Shown: piece by piece, positions 52,142 through 61,830 of the stretch
Layout: each line of letters starts with the position of its first letter
How positions within the stretch are numbered: position 1 is the first letter of the stretch
Source: Nostoc sp. UHCC 0870
Lineage (GTDB): Bacteria > Cyanobacteriota > Cyanobacteriia > Cyanobacteriales > Nostocaceae
Assembly: GCF_022063185.1 (NCBI RefSeq)
Contig: NZ_CP091913.1
Span: 574,501 to 638,500, forward strand
Reading direction: 5' to 3'
Length of the DNA: 64,000 nucleotides
Position numbers and translations under genes: made by a program
Notes under the pieces: generated by a model
Told to the model about the DNA's origin: nothing
What the model saw: the letters and a program-made list of their open reading frames with translations, nothing else
The model's database searches: none

Positions 52142-55100
52142 TTATAAATTACTTTGCATGGGTTTACCTGTAATTGTAAAAGCTGCCCAATAGTAAGGAT
52201 GAGAGTACAGTTTTTTCTCTCGCTCCATTTTACTGATTCTATAAAGATGGGTGGCTACATAAGACCTGATTTTTAACTCTTGGGGATGTAATTGATTGAG
52301 TAAGTCTTCATACCATTGAGTTAATTCTAAGGCTGTTAACTCTCTTAACCATTTTGTGGCTGCACTTAAGGCTAGATTTGGCGATCGCAATAATTGTAGT
52401 CTGCGGTAAAATTCTATAATTACTAAAGCACTGGCAGATGATTCTACAGTCCAGAGGGTACTTAAGACATAGGGTACACCTTTAGCCAGAAAACTGTTGA
52501 CTAAACTTACATACTCACTAGTAATGATTTGGGGACTAGTAATTGTGGTGTCACAGGCGGAAAGGGTGACTAAATTATATGTTTCTAGATTACCTTGAAT
52601 GATTTCTGCTAGGGTGAGTTTATCTTCGCCTGCGAGTGCTAATTCTGACGTGGTAGGTTCAGTCAGATTATTAATTACCTGTCCAGCAAAATGGAAGATA
52701 TTGTAATTACTAAAGTACCTATCAAATAAATTATTTTCTACATTCTCTTTAGTCGCTGTTTGTGCTTGGATACGGTGAGGTTCGTTAAACATCTGGCAGA
52801 CAATTTCTGATTCCAGGTTAGCAAATTTGAAGGTAGAATGATTGCTATTTGTAGGATATTCAATACTTAGTAATGCTTGCTCTGCTAAATCCCAAATATT
52901 TGCAGTGCGTATAGATAAACCTATTTGGATATTAGGTAGATAGGTGATGCTAAAGTTTGACTCTATATTCGGCTGTTCTTCTGGAGTAATCTGGAAAAGA
53001 GTATGAATAGGCAACCTTTGTAAATCACGGTGAGGAACTAAGATTAATTGGGTGATATCTTCTAGTTCCGGAATAATTGTGTCAATCTCCAGAATGTCTT
53101 TTAATTCCCACAGTCGCGCCTCCATTTCTAACCGCCAAGTATGATTACTTTTGCTGGTTTGATCTTGCGCTTGCAGGCGATATTCTTGATAGTCTCGCTG
53201 CCAATTTTCTAGCCAATTTTCAAAGGCTATTAGCCGTCTGGTTGCTTCTGGTAAAGGTAAATCTTGAAGTTGTGTACTGTTTGTTTCGACATCTTTTATG
53301 GGGGTAAAAACCAGAATTGGTGAGGGAGCTTGGTCTTTAATAATAAAGGTATGTAGAGCAGCTGGGCTAATATGCCAGTAAATAATCGCTGTTTGGGGAT
53401 TAAGTAATGCTTGAACGGAGGGATAATTGAGGGGAGAAATATTTGGATTTCCACCAGATATTAAAGCATTTAAACAATAGTTTTTACCATGTTCTGCTAT
53501 TTCCCACGCTTCTACTAAATCACCGTGTTCTACAGTGATATCAACTGTCATTTGTGCCAATCCAGCCACTTTGAGAGCTAGCTGTTTTTTACTGTCATCA
53601 GAGCGAGTTGATTCACTGAGTAAGTATTGTAATAAATTTGTACCGCGTTGCAGTAAATCTTGTGCTTGTGCTGTTTGTCCGAGTCCTAAAAGTGTTTTGA
53701 TGAGAGATTGTAAAACATCTAAATGTAACTGGGGGAAATCTTGGCTGGTGAGGGTTAATAGTGCCTGATTATACTCAGTTATAGCTTTGTGCCAATCGTT
53801 ACGAGATGTCTGCTGTTTCTTACCTTGTTCGTAGTAGCTATTACCAATTGCTAGATGTAATCTACCCCAACCTTCTGGGTGGGTATCGGAACGAATGTGT
53901 TTTAAACCTTCTTCATAACTGGCTATTTTGCCTGCATAACTACCCTGGTTTAAGGCAGGATTAGTTAAAGCGATCGCAGTTAATAAATTTAAATCATCGG
54001 TGTCAATTTGACCAACAGATGTACCTCGACCAATCCAAGCTTCCCAATAGTCGAGTTTAATTTTTAAGGCGTTGTCGTAGGAAGATATGGCCTCTAAATA
54101 TCGTTCTAAATGAAATAATGCTACGGCTTGGTTATACCAAGCTAAGTGGAAATCTGGCTTAATGGCTATAGCTTGCTGATAGGAGGCGATCGCTTCTTCT
54201 CGTCGCATTAAGTTGTCTAAAGCGATACCGCGATTATACCAAGCTAAGTAAAAATCCGGTTGACTCGCCAGGGCTTTGTCCCAGGAGGCGATCGCTTCTG
54301 ACCACTGTTTTAAATTAAACAATACTACACCCCGATCAATCCAAGCTTCGTGGAAGTCTGGTTGAATTTCTAAGGCGTTGTTGTAAGAGGCGATCGCAGC
54401 TTGATTTTGTTCGTTGATACTGAGGGCGATACCTCGGTAATACCAATTTTCTGCGTCTTGGGGTTCTAGTTGCAGGGATTGGTCATAACTAGCTATGGCT
54501 TCGGTAATTTGCCCCGTCTTTAATTCTGCCCAACCCTTACTAGCCCAAACTTCGGGGTTATCAGCATGAATGGCGATCGCTTGCTGAAAAGAGGCGATCG
54601 CTTCTTCAAATAATCCTAATTGTCCTAGTGTCCCCCCCCGGTTATACCAAGCCTTGTAGTAATCGGGTTTGAGTTGAATCGCTTGATCATAAGAGGCGAT
54701 CGCTTCCGTCAGCCGTTCCAAGTGAAATAAAGTTAAACCGCGATTGAACCAATATTCATGGGAGTGGGGATTGAGTTGAATCGCTTGTTCATAGGAGGCG
54801 ATCGCTTCTGCCAAATCACCACTTTTAGCCTGCTGCAAACCTTGGTAAAACCATGCTTGCGCCTGCACTAAAGGACTAGGAAACTCGCCGGTAATGGTTG
54901 GGAGTTGGTGAGGCTGGACTGCTAAATTAGCCGCCAAATGTTGGACTAAACTGGTACTTTGATCCAATCGTACTAATAACTCATCTAAGGTATAAGCGAC
55001 ATCTGGCTCTAAATTAGCCAAGGATTGATCCCAACTATCTTGAGTGGATAATACAACTGCGCCTGGTGCTGTAGCTGAATCATCAAATACCACCTCACTC

Positions 55101-55975
55101 AAGTTACTGATGACATCTTCTTCGGCTGGTATAGCGATCGCCGGAGTAGAGAGAACGATTGCTTGGGGGAGATATTCCCAACTCAGTTCTGCTAAGTTTT
55201 CTATACTCGCAGCTACAACAGGCTCACTCGGTGCTACAAACTCAAATTCTTGCGGCTGATATTGCCAATTCTCCGTATAACTTTCTTCAACCACTTCACT
55301 CGCTTGAGGCGGATCTTGCCAAAACGATTCCTCCGTAGTTTCTGTATAACCTGCTTCAGTAACTTCCGTCCAGAGTTGAGAACTGCTTTCTGCGAGAACT
55401 TGGGTATTTTCATCACTCCCACTTTCTAAGACAATTTCTGGTTCTTCAGTCTCCCATAAAAGATCACCCAAATTACGGATTAATTCTTGTCCGGGAGACT
55501 CTATTGCGATTTCAGTAGTTTCACTGCCTTTAAAATCAGATGTTTCTAGCTGTTGATACTCTTGGGACAAGTCATCAGAATCTTTATTCAACAACTGGAT
55601 ACCAATTTCATAAGATAGTTCACCGACTTTACCGATATCCAATTCACCTAGCTGCACCATCTGTGTAGCTACTAGATGACTGGGTGCAGGGGACAGGAGT
55701 AATTTTTCACCAAAGATCAACAGCCAATCTATCCACCGCTCAATACTGATGCGGTCTTCCATCCTCTCTAAAAACTTGATTGCCCATTGTTGTCCTCGTC
55801 CTTGATACACACCTTCTAAAAGTTGCGTAAACAATAGTTCCAGATCCGCATTAGTTAATTCAGGCGGCAATTCTACCACCTGCTCTTCCCTTGCAGCTTT
55901 AAAAGAACCAGTCTGGTTACTAGCAACGGGATGTGTATCTATTGTTTTAAACCACTGCAATAGCCGAGTGAGCAT
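52142..55975 (-). CDS. TPR-CHAT protease-like protein, 1277 aa
   Basis: The N-terminal about 90 residues (LTNADLELLFTQLLEGVYQG... RISIERWIDWLLIFGEKLLLS) match the neighbouring small gene at 56.2 kb. A long acidic, low-complexity spacer and a TLDELLVRLDQSTSL motif follow, then about nine TPRs with the pattern AWYNRGxALxxLxRxEEAIASYxxAI (residues about 380-680). The C-terminal CHAT domain has the caspase-like dyad His1095 (IFHFAG) and Cys1141 (LVTLSACDT). CHAT proteins are cysteine peptidases in effector or defence pathways. The TPRs would bind a partner. Confidence 0.9.
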   Translation of the reverse strand: MLTRLLQWFKTIDTHPVASNQTGSFKAAREEQVVELPPELTNADLELLFTQLLEGVYQGRGQQWAIKFLERMEDRISIERWIDWLLIFGEKLLLSPAPSHLVATQMVQLGELDIGKVGELSYEIGIQLLNKDSDDLSQEYQQLETSDFKGSETTEIAIESPGQELIRNLGDLLWETEEPEIVLESGSDENTQVLAESSSQLWTEVTEAGYTETTEESFWQDPPQASEVVEESYTENWQYQPQEFEFVAPSEPVVAASIENLAELSWEYLPQAIVLSTPAIAIPAEEDVISNLSEVVFDDSATAPGAVVLSTQDSWDQSLANLEPDVAYTLDELLVRLDQSTSLVQHLAANLAVQPHQLPTITGEFPSPLVQAQAWFYQGLQQAKSGDLAEAIASYEQAIQLNPHSHEYWFNRGLTLFHLERLTEAIASYDQAIQLKPDYYKAWYNRGGTLGQLGLFEEAIASFQQAIAIHADNPEVWASKGWAELKTGQITEAIASYDQSLQLEPQDAENWYYRGIALSINEQNQAAIASYNNALEIQPDFHEAWIDRGVVLFNLKQWSEAIASWDKALASQPDFYLAWYNRGIALDNLMRREEAIASYQQAIAIKPDFHLAWYNQAVALFHLERYLEAISSYDNALKIKLDYWEAWIGRGTSVGQIDTDDLNLLTAIALTNPALNQGSYAGKIASYEEGLKHIRSDTHPEGWGRLHLAIGNSYYEQGKKQQTSRNDWHKAITEYNQALLTLTSQDFPQLHLDVLQSLIKTLLGLGQTAQAQDLLQRGTNLLQYLLSESTRSDDSKKQLALKVAGLAQMTVDITVEHGDLVEAWEIAEHGKNYCLNALISGGNPNISPLNYPSVQALLNPQTAIIYWHISPAALHTFIIKDQAPSPILVFTPIKDVETNSTQLQDLPLPEATRRLIAFENWLENWQRDYQEYRLQAQDQTSKSNHTWRLEMEARLWELKDILEIDTIIPELEDITQLILVPHRDLQRLPIHTLFQITPEEQPNIESNFSITYLPNIQIGLSIRTANIWDLAEQALLSIEYPTNSNHSTFKFANLESEIVCQMFNEPHRIQAQTATKENVENNLFDRYFSNYNIFHFAGQVINNLTEPTTSELALAGEDKLTLAEIIQGNLETYNLVTLSACDTTITSPQIITSEYVSLVNSFLAKGVPYVLSTLWTVESSASALVIIEFYRRLQLLRSPNLALSAATKWLRELTALELTQWYEDLLNQLHPQELKIRSYVATHLYRISKMEREKKLYSHPYYWAAFTITGKPMQSNL

Positions 55976-56136
55976 CTGCTATACTCTTGGATTTTGTTTA
56001 CCCTAGATTGTAGCCATCGTTGTGCTGAAAAAATCGTAATCTATCATGATTTGTGTGAAATATACTGAAATTGTCAGAGTTCTCCGTCATATAGTTATCA
56101 AAAATATACAAAACTTTGCCAGTTTTTGTTCTTGGG

Positions 56137-56186
56137 GATTGGGGACTGGGGATTGGGGATTGGGGACTGGGGACTGGGGACTGGGC
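56137..56186. repeat. Heptamer tandem array, GGGGACT/GGGGATT
   Basis: About seven units of GGGGATT or GGGGACT between the CHAT gene and its small paralogue; complementary in sense to the array at 50.8 kb. Confidence 0.75.
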
Positions 56187-56233
56187 AGTATAGCTGATGC
56201 CCAATTCCCATGATTTCTTGAATTTTGAATTGA

Positions 56234-56902
56234 TCAATCAGTATTTGATTCACTAGCCGCATAGTATTGATTGACTAATGTCTCAACAATCACTTGGGGA
56301 TCATCTGTTTCAATGGACAGTTGTTCAGCCATTTGCTGCCGTAAGTTTTCATCTTGTTGCAACATCACAAACAACTCATCAAGGGTGACGGTTTGTAATT
56401 CTTCCTCTGGAGAAGCTTCTGGAGTTGATTCGTTATCCATTTGTGGTATATTTGTACTAACAGCGTCAGGACCTTCATATTCCCAGATGGGTTCACCCTG
56501 ATTGCGGGTTAGCATCTGCATACCAGTGTCATAGGCTACATCTCCTATTTCTCCTACGCCCAACTCACCTAGTTGCACTAATCGCGCGGCTAATTCATTG
56601 TTGGGGGAGGGTGATGCTAGCAATTTTTCCCCAAACTGCTTTAACCACTGTATCCACCGTTCAGTTGTGACGCGATGCTGAATATTTTGCAGCCACCGTA
56701 ATGCCCACGTTTGTCCCCGCGCCTGATGTACTCCTTCTAAAAATTCCGTAAACAGAAATTCTAAATCTGTATCGGTGAGGGGTGGTGCAGGTTGTGTTGA
56801 GATGTTTTCGCTAACTTTTGCAGGAGTTGATTTTTTACCAAACAAACCTTGAAAAAGTCTTTTAAACCACTGGATTAGCCGCCTGAGCATTTGCTGTACC
56901 AT
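56234..56902 (-). CDS. Small paralogue of the N-terminal domain of the CHAT protein
   Basis: 222 residues with a basic amphipathic N-terminus (RRLIQWFKRLFQGLF) then LTDTDLEFLFTEFLEGVHQAR, ERWIQWLKQFGEKLLASPSP and LVQLGELGVGEIGDVAYDTG. This is the same conserved block that opens the 1277-aa CHAT protein, and it ends with the second shared motif TLDELFVMLQQDENL. It lacks TPRs and CHAT. It precedes the large gene in the same direction (about 260 bp), so the pair could be co-expressed and share a partner through the common domain. Family name not known to me. Confidence 0.75.
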   Translation of the reverse strand: MVQQMLRRLIQWFKRLFQGLFGKKSTPAKVSENISTQPAPPLTDTDLEFLFTEFLEGVHQARGQTWALRWLQNIQHRVTTERWIQWLKQFGEKLLASPSPNNELAARLVQLGELGVGEIGDVAYDTGMQMLTRNQGEPIWEYEGPDAVSTNIPQMDNESTPEASPEEELQTVTLDELFVMLQQDENLRQQMAEQLSIETDDPQVIVETLVNQYYAASESNTD

Positions 56903-57458
56903 CTACTATTGTTTTCTTTGAGATTTTAGCGATCGCCTAGGGTGGGGCGAAGCCCAACACCTACAGTAGACGCTTGTGCCGCCATAGCACTGTACCGTCG
57001 CTTTACGCCGATCAATAAAATGTATATAAGTGAGTCAGTTTTATTGTCTCTTCTAGGTTATGCCACAGTCGTCAAGATGAGGGGTAAAGTTTAAAATGCT
57101 TTAACCATAGATTTAGTGCTGAGTGCTGAGTGCTGAGTTATGAGTTATGAGTTATGAGTTCAGGACTTACGCACAGAGGTTATTTGTGAAGAAGGGGTGT
57201 AAGGGTATGAGGGTGTAGGGGTGTAAGGGTTTTGAACACCTACACCCCCACACCCCTATACCCCTATACCCCCGCCCAAACCCTTGATTATTCGTATCAC
57301 TGCGTAAGTCCTAGAGTTATGAGTTATGAGTTATGAGTTATGAGTGGGGATAGAAACGGATTCTTACTCAACCGCTAAGTTTAGTCAAAAGAGTAAAACT
57401 GGTATACTTGTCAGGCTTTTGGCTTTGTCAACTACCAAAGGCATAGAATTTTTGATCC
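56903..57458. other. Intergenic region of about 560 bp with nested repeats
   Basis: Contains heptamer arrays (GAGTTAT, GAGTGCT), the AGGACTTACGCA inverted-repeat element (57162-57312, listed separately) with octamers inside it, and the dnaX upstream region. No gene seen. Confidence 0.5.
57162..57312. repeat. AGGACTTACGCA inverted-repeat element, 151 bp
   Basis: 12-bp perfect termini AGGACTTACGCA/TGCGTAAGTCCT enclose opposed octamer arrays (GGTGTAGG then CCCCTATA). A second member with different interior is at 63602-63692. Probably a MITE family. Confidence 0.65.
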
Positions 57459-59402
57459 ATGTCTTACGAACCCCTGCACCACAAGTATCGCCCAAAGAGT
57501 TTTGCTGAACTGGTGGGGCAAGAAGCGATCGCTACCACTCTGATTAATGCTATCCGTACAGCTAAAATTGCCCCCGCTTATTTGTTCACTGGCCCTAGAG
57601 GAACGGGTAAAACTTCTAGTGCGCGTATTTTGGCTAAGTCTCTCAATTGTCTCAAAGGTGATCAACCCACGGCTGAACCCTGTGGCGTTTGTGATGTTTG
57701 TCAAGGCATTACCAAGGGTTACTCTTTAGATGTAATTGAAATTGACGCTGCCAGTAACACTGGTGTCGATAATATCCGCGAATTGATTGAAAAAGCCCAA
57801 TTCGCCCCTGTGCAGTGTCGTTATAAAGTTTATGTGATTGATGAATGCCATATGCTCAGTAGTGCGGCATTCAATGCGCTACTTAAGACATTAGAAGAAC
57901 CACCTAGGCACGTAGTCTTTGTACTAGCGACAACCGACCCACAACGGGTATTACCAACAATTATTTCGCGCTGTCAAAGGTTTGATTTTAGACGAATTGA
58001 GTTAGGGGCGATGGTGAAGCATTTAAGTGCGATCGCCTCCAAGGAAAATATTAGTATTTCACAAGAAGCTGTAACCCTAGTAGGTCAACTGTCCCAGGGA
58101 GGATTACGGGACGCGGAAAGTCTCCTTGACCAGTTGGCTTTATTACCGGGGGAAGTGAACCCGGAAAGAGTCTGGGATTTAGTTGGTGCAGTCAGTGAAC
58201 AGGATTTGCTGGGATTATTAAATGCGATCGCCCAAGATAACCCAGAAGCAGTATTAGAACGAACTCGCCAAATTTTAGATCGTGGTCGAGAACCCCTCAC
58301 TATTCTGCAAAATCTCGCCGCCTTCTACCGCGATTTACTCATAGCTAAAACCGCACCTAATCGTCCTGATTTAGTCGCTTGTACCCAACAAACCTGGAAA
58401 GCACTAGTTGAGTCCGCCCAGTCTTTACCGATAACTAATATTCTGCTGGGTCAAAAACACCTACAAACATCAGAACTGCAAATTAAAAACACTACCCAGC
58501 CACGATTATGGCTAGAGGTGACATTACTAGGATTATTACCCAGTGCGAATATTCAGCCAGTCGCTACAGGGATATTACCCGTAATATCACTTAGCGATCA
58601 GCGTTCATCAGTACCCCCACAAATCCCACCTCAAAAAGTAGCCCCAGCAACGCCACCGCCTCCACTTTCTTCTGTTCCTCCATCACGTCCCCCCATCCCA
58701 GAGGAAAAAGTAGCCCCTCCTACGTCATCTTCCCCGCCTCCCTCCATCCCAGAAGAGAAACCCTTACCACCTACGGAAGAAACTGTTGAGACAGCAGAAT
58801 TTGATTTAGCTCAAATTTGGCAGCAGGTATTGAGTAATATTCAGCAAATACCCAGACGCGCCTTGTTAGGTCAAATGTGTCATTTGATTGAATTTGATGG
58901 TGCTGTAGTGCGTGTTGGTGTCAGACCTGTGTGGTTTGACAAAGTGAAATCTGATTTACCGATGATTACGGCTGCTTTTCAACAGACATTCAATCGAGAA
59001 ATTCAAGTCAGTCTAGAAAAAGCTAATACATCGACTCCCCCTAGTGCGAAGAAAACACCGCCAACTAACGGTAACGGTTCTCACACCGTCAAGCAGTCAC
59101 CCCCACCTACTTACAACAACCACAAACCACCAGCAGCCACACCACCGCCACCAGCAGCCACACCCACCCCAGCTAAACCCGAACCAGCAGCCAAATTTAC
59201 AGGCGGCGCGAAAACACCCACACCCCCACCTAGCCCACCACCTCTAGCCAGTTGGGAAACAGATGAAGTTGCGATCGCAGCCCAGCGTCTAGCACAATTT
59301 TTTGATGGGCAAATAATCCGATTTACAGATGAAGGTGAAGACATATCAGAAACCAGTACATCTGAATGGGCAGATGACGCAGTAGATGATGATGATTTTT
59401 AA
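57459..59402 (+). CDS. dnaX: DNA polymerase III subunits gamma and tau
   Basis: The clamp-loader ATPase. It has Walker A TGPRGTGKTSSAR, a zinc module (Cys64, Cys75, Cys78, Cys81: EPCGVCDVCQG), DExx-type VIDECHML, and sensor-1/SRC motif ISRCQRFDF. A Pro-rich linker (residues about 400-460) and the tau-like C-terminal part follow, with a second long Pro/Thr tract. No intein interrupts the P-loop region. It is monocistronic, with convergent xseB beyond. Confidence 0.96.
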   Translation: MSYEPLHHKYRPKSFAELVGQEAIATTLINAIRTAKIAPAYLFTGPRGTGKTSSARILAKSLNCLKGDQPTAEPCGVCDVCQGITKGYSLDVIEIDAASNTGVDNIRELIEKAQFAPVQCRYKVYVIDECHMLSSAAFNALLKTLEEPPRHVVFVLATTDPQRVLPTIISRCQRFDFRRIELGAMVKHLSAIASKENISISQEAVTLVGQLSQGGLRDAESLLDQLALLPGEVNPERVWDLVGAVSEQDLLGLLNAIAQDNPEAVLERTRQILDRGREPLTILQNLAAFYRDLLIAKTAPNRPDLVACTQQTWKALVESAQSLPITNILLGQKHLQTSELQIKNTTQPRLWLEVTLLGLLPSANIQPVATGILPVISLSDQRSSVPPQIPPQKVAPATPPPPLSSVPPSRPPIPEEKVAPPTSSSPPPSIPEEKPLPPTEETVETAEFDLAQIWQQVLSNIQQIPRRALLGQMCHLIEFDGAVVRVGVRPVWFDKVKSDLPMITAAFQQTFNREIQVSLEKANTSTPPSAKKTPPTNGNGSHTVKQSPPPTYNNHKPPAATPPPPAATPTPAKPEPAAKFTGGAKTPTPPPSPPPLASWETDEVAIAAQRLAQFFDGQIIRFTDEGEDISETSTSEWADDAVDDDDF

Positions 59403-59425
59403 GGGTATAGAGAAAAGTTCAAGTT

Positions 59426-59476
59426 ATTACTCATTACTCATTACTCATTACTCATTACTCACTACTCATCACTCAA
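59426..59476. repeat. Heptamer tandem array, ACTCATT, reaching into xseB
   Basis: About six ACTCATT units lie between the dnaX and xseB stop codons. The last codons of xseB (SDE-stop) are written in the array's end, so the repeat supplies the gene's terminus. Confidence 0.7.
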
Positions 59477-59695
59477 AGTTTCAATTAATAAATTAACCTG
59501 CTTTTGTCTCTGCTGTAAAAAAGTTTCACATTGCTGCAAGTATTCAACTGCATTAGCAAACTGATCAAATACAGCTTCTAACTCTAAATTACCCGATTCA
59601 ATCTGAGCGATAATTTTTTCTATTTCTGCTACTTTTTCCTCATAATTCCAGTCGGGTAAAGCTTCAGAATTAGATGATGTTTTACGTCTAACCAT
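59462..59695 (-). CDS. xseB: Exodeoxyribonuclease VII small subunit
   Basis: A 77-residue helical protein with the XseB core [40 protein letters not shown]. The pattern LE/FDQ and [13 protein letters not shown] match the family. It forms the nuclease with XseA, encoded just upstream in the same direction (198 bp gap, repeat-like DNA). Its C-terminus ends in tandem-repeat DNA. Confidence 0.88.
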   Translation of the reverse strand: MVRRKTSSNSEALPDWNYEEKVAEIEKIIAQIESGNLELEAVFDQFANAVEYLQQCETFLQQRQKQVNLLIETLSDE

Positions 59696-59892
59696 TTATT
59701 TTGTCTTGATTTTTAACCAGTGAATTGATAACTTTTTACTAACATTAAACCACAGATAAATCCCCATGATTTAGCAAAAATTGATCTACCAAATATTCAG
59801 TAGGGTGTGTTACGGCACAAGATAAATAAAAATAGCGAAAATCAATATTTTTGCCCTAACGCACCATTAATATTGGTGCATTGCGCGACCAT

Positions 59893-61113
59893 TTATTTAT
59901 CATCTACTTCCACCACCTTCACCTTCACTTTACCTTGTGCCAATTGCAGCAATAATTCTTCCCCTACAGTCAGTTCACGAGCAGCACGGGCGATCGCACC
60001 ATTTTCTTGTCTGACTACAGCATAACCACGCTGTAACACGGCTTTGGGGTCGAGAGTGGCTAACTTTTGCCGTAATAATTCTAAATGTTGTTGTGCTTGC
60101 TGCGATCGCCCTTTAGTGAGTTGCAGCAATCGTTGACGTTCCCAAGTCAGTTTTTGAACTTCTTGGTGTACTTGTCTATCTAAACGCAGATTTCGCAACC
60201 GATGGCGCAAGGTTTGCAGTTTATAAGCAGCTTGACTCTGAGAAGCTAGCAACGCATCATATAAAGCATCAAATCGCTGCCGATGCTGAGTATACAACTC
60301 TGACAGAGAAGGGACAACAGTTTCCGCCGCCGCCGTGGGTGTATGTACACACACATCCGCCGCTAAATCTGTTAACGACTCATCCCGTTGATGACCAATC
60401 CCCGTAATTACTGGTATAGAACAATCAGCCACCGCCCTAACTACTCGTTCATCATTAAAACAAGCCAATTCCTCCACTGCACCCCCACCCCGCGATAAAA
60501 TTAATACCTCCGCGCGTCCATCTCGTTCTACGCGTTCAATAGCTTTAACAATCGAGTCTGCTGCTTGCTCACCTTGGACTGTAGCGGGTGAAAATAAAAT
60601 CTGTAACCCTGGATATCTTTGCTTGAGGGTTCTTTGAATATCTCCCCAAGCCGCCGCCGTTGGAGATGTGACAACAGCGATCGTTTGAGGATGCAGAGGA
60701 AGCGATCGCTTTCTAGCAACATCAAATAAACCCTCAGCTAGCAAGCGATTACGCAACTGTTGATAGCGCAGTGCTTGCAAACCCTCACCAGCCGGTAAAG
60801 CTTGCCATACTGTTAATTGATACTCTCCTCTTTGGGGATATAAGCGAATACTACCTAAAATAATGATTTGTTCCCCAACAGTAGGTAGCTGCATTAGTTT
60901 ATTAACTTGACTATTCCACGTCACACACTTAATTGAGGCTGTGCGATCGGGGTCTTGTAGGGTGAAAAATAACCCACTCCGATGCTGATTTGCACTCGAT
61001 ACTTCACCAATTACCCAAACTTGTCGCAGGATAGGATTTTCTTCTAACAGGACTTGGATATATTCGGTGATTCCTGCTACAGATAAAGTGGTATCAGGAA
61101 AGTCAAGATTCAT
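59893..61113 (-). CDS. xseA: Exodeoxyribonuclease VII large subunit
   Basis: 406 residues. N-terminal OB fold (QVWVIGEVSSANQHRSGLFFTLQD, SIKCVTWNSQ), then the catalytic domain with VVTSPTAAAWGDIQRTL, LILSRGGGAVEELACFNDE, and PVITGIGHQRDESLTDLAADV. The coiled-coil C-terminus ends GYAVVRQENG. Processes single-stranded DNA in both directions together with XseB. The start is MNLDFPDTTL. Confidence 0.93.
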   Translation of the reverse strand: MNLDFPDTTLSVAGITEYIQVLLEENPILRQVWVIGEVSSANQHRSGLFFTLQDPDRTASIKCVTWNSQVNKLMQLPTVGEQIIILGSIRLYPQRGEYQLTVWQALPAGEGLQALRYQQLRNRLLAEGLFDVARKRSLPLHPQTIAVVTSPTAAAWGDIQRTLKQRYPGLQILFSPATVQGEQAADSIVKAIERVERDGRAEVLILSRGGGAVEELACFNDERVVRAVADCSIPVITGIGHQRDESLTDLAADVCVHTPTAAAETVVPSLSELYTQHRQRFDALYDALLASQSQAAYKLQTLRHRLRNLRLDRQVHQEVQKLTWERQRLLQLTKGRSQQAQQHLELLRQKLATLDPKAVLQRGYAVVRQENGAIARAARELTVGEELLLQLAQGKVKVKVVEVDDK

Positions 61114-61178
61114 ATTATTTCAACCCACTATGCACTTAGAATCAACATAACGCCTTTCTTCTACATCCAGCATTTACA

Positions 61179-61619
61179 GTGAAGACTGACAGTATTTTTT
61201 ATCAATTATTTGCTGAGTTTCCTAGTATTTTCTTTGAGTTAATCGGATACTCTGCCAATCATGCTCAAGGTTATCAATTTCGTTCAGTAGAAATCAAACA
61301 AACAGCTTTTCGCATTGATGGAGTATTTCTACCAACAGCCAACAATCCCGATCAAACCGTCTATTTTTGCGAGGTGCAATTCCAAAAAGATGAATTGCTA
61401 TATCATAGGGTATTTGCAGAGCTATTCTTCTATATAGACCAAAATCCAGATATTTATGACTGGTATGTCGTGATTATCTACCCCAAACGTTCTCTAGAAC
61501 CAAATAAAACTAGATTACATCAAATATTGTTAGACAGTCCCCAAGTTCAAAGAGTATATCTGAATGAAATCGAACCAACCGCCCAGACCTTGGGTATCGA
61601 TATCAGTGAACTACTCCTA
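61179..61619 (+). pseudogene. 5' part of an Rpn nuclease gene split by a TnpB element
   Basis: The 147 codons MKTDSIFYQLFAEFPSIFFE to GIDISELLL carry the nuclease core (AFRIDGVFL, VYFCEVQFQKDELLYHRVFAE). The reading is continued exactly in frame at 63123 (VVEPEATAPNRARELI...). The rebuilt protein has 262 residues. Related to the nonsense-bearing Rpn gene at 47.3 kb (shared YFCEVQFQKDE). Confidence 0.85.
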
Positions 61620-61830
61620 GTTGCCTTGTCTGCGACACGCTGCGCGAACGGCTGAACTAGGAGCTTCTGTAATCGCGGGGGAGTGCCTGAACTTAGACTT
61701 TCGCCCAAGAACAGGACTTACCTCCCCTCCTACAGCAGAGACGGCTGAACCTTCCGCCTTGATCATTCTGATGCCCTCTGCTCTAATATTTATCGCTGCG
61801 TTTCCATCCCTGTCATGATGAGTATTGCAG
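61620..61830 (-). ncRNA. Putative TnpB omegaRNA (reRNA) overlapping the tnpB 3' end
   Basis: In TnpB loci the 3' end of the gene and the right element end are transcribed as a guide-RNA scaffold whose 3' guide is the flanking DNA. Here the scaffold would include AACAGGACTTACCTCCCCTC and GAAGCTCCTAGTTCAGC-type stems, and the guide would start TAGGAGTAGTTCACTG. Inference from family organisation. Confidence 0.4.

Noticed and set aside
57060..57070. Fourth copy of the ECF promoter motif (CAGTCGTC at 57.07 kb)
   Set aside because: The -10-like CAGTCGTC is present, but no AAATCCAAT lies at the right distance and no suitably oriented start is close.
57459..59402. Intein in dnaX, as in some cyanobacteria
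   Set aside because: Walker A, zinc module and SRC motifs are contiguous and the length is normal.
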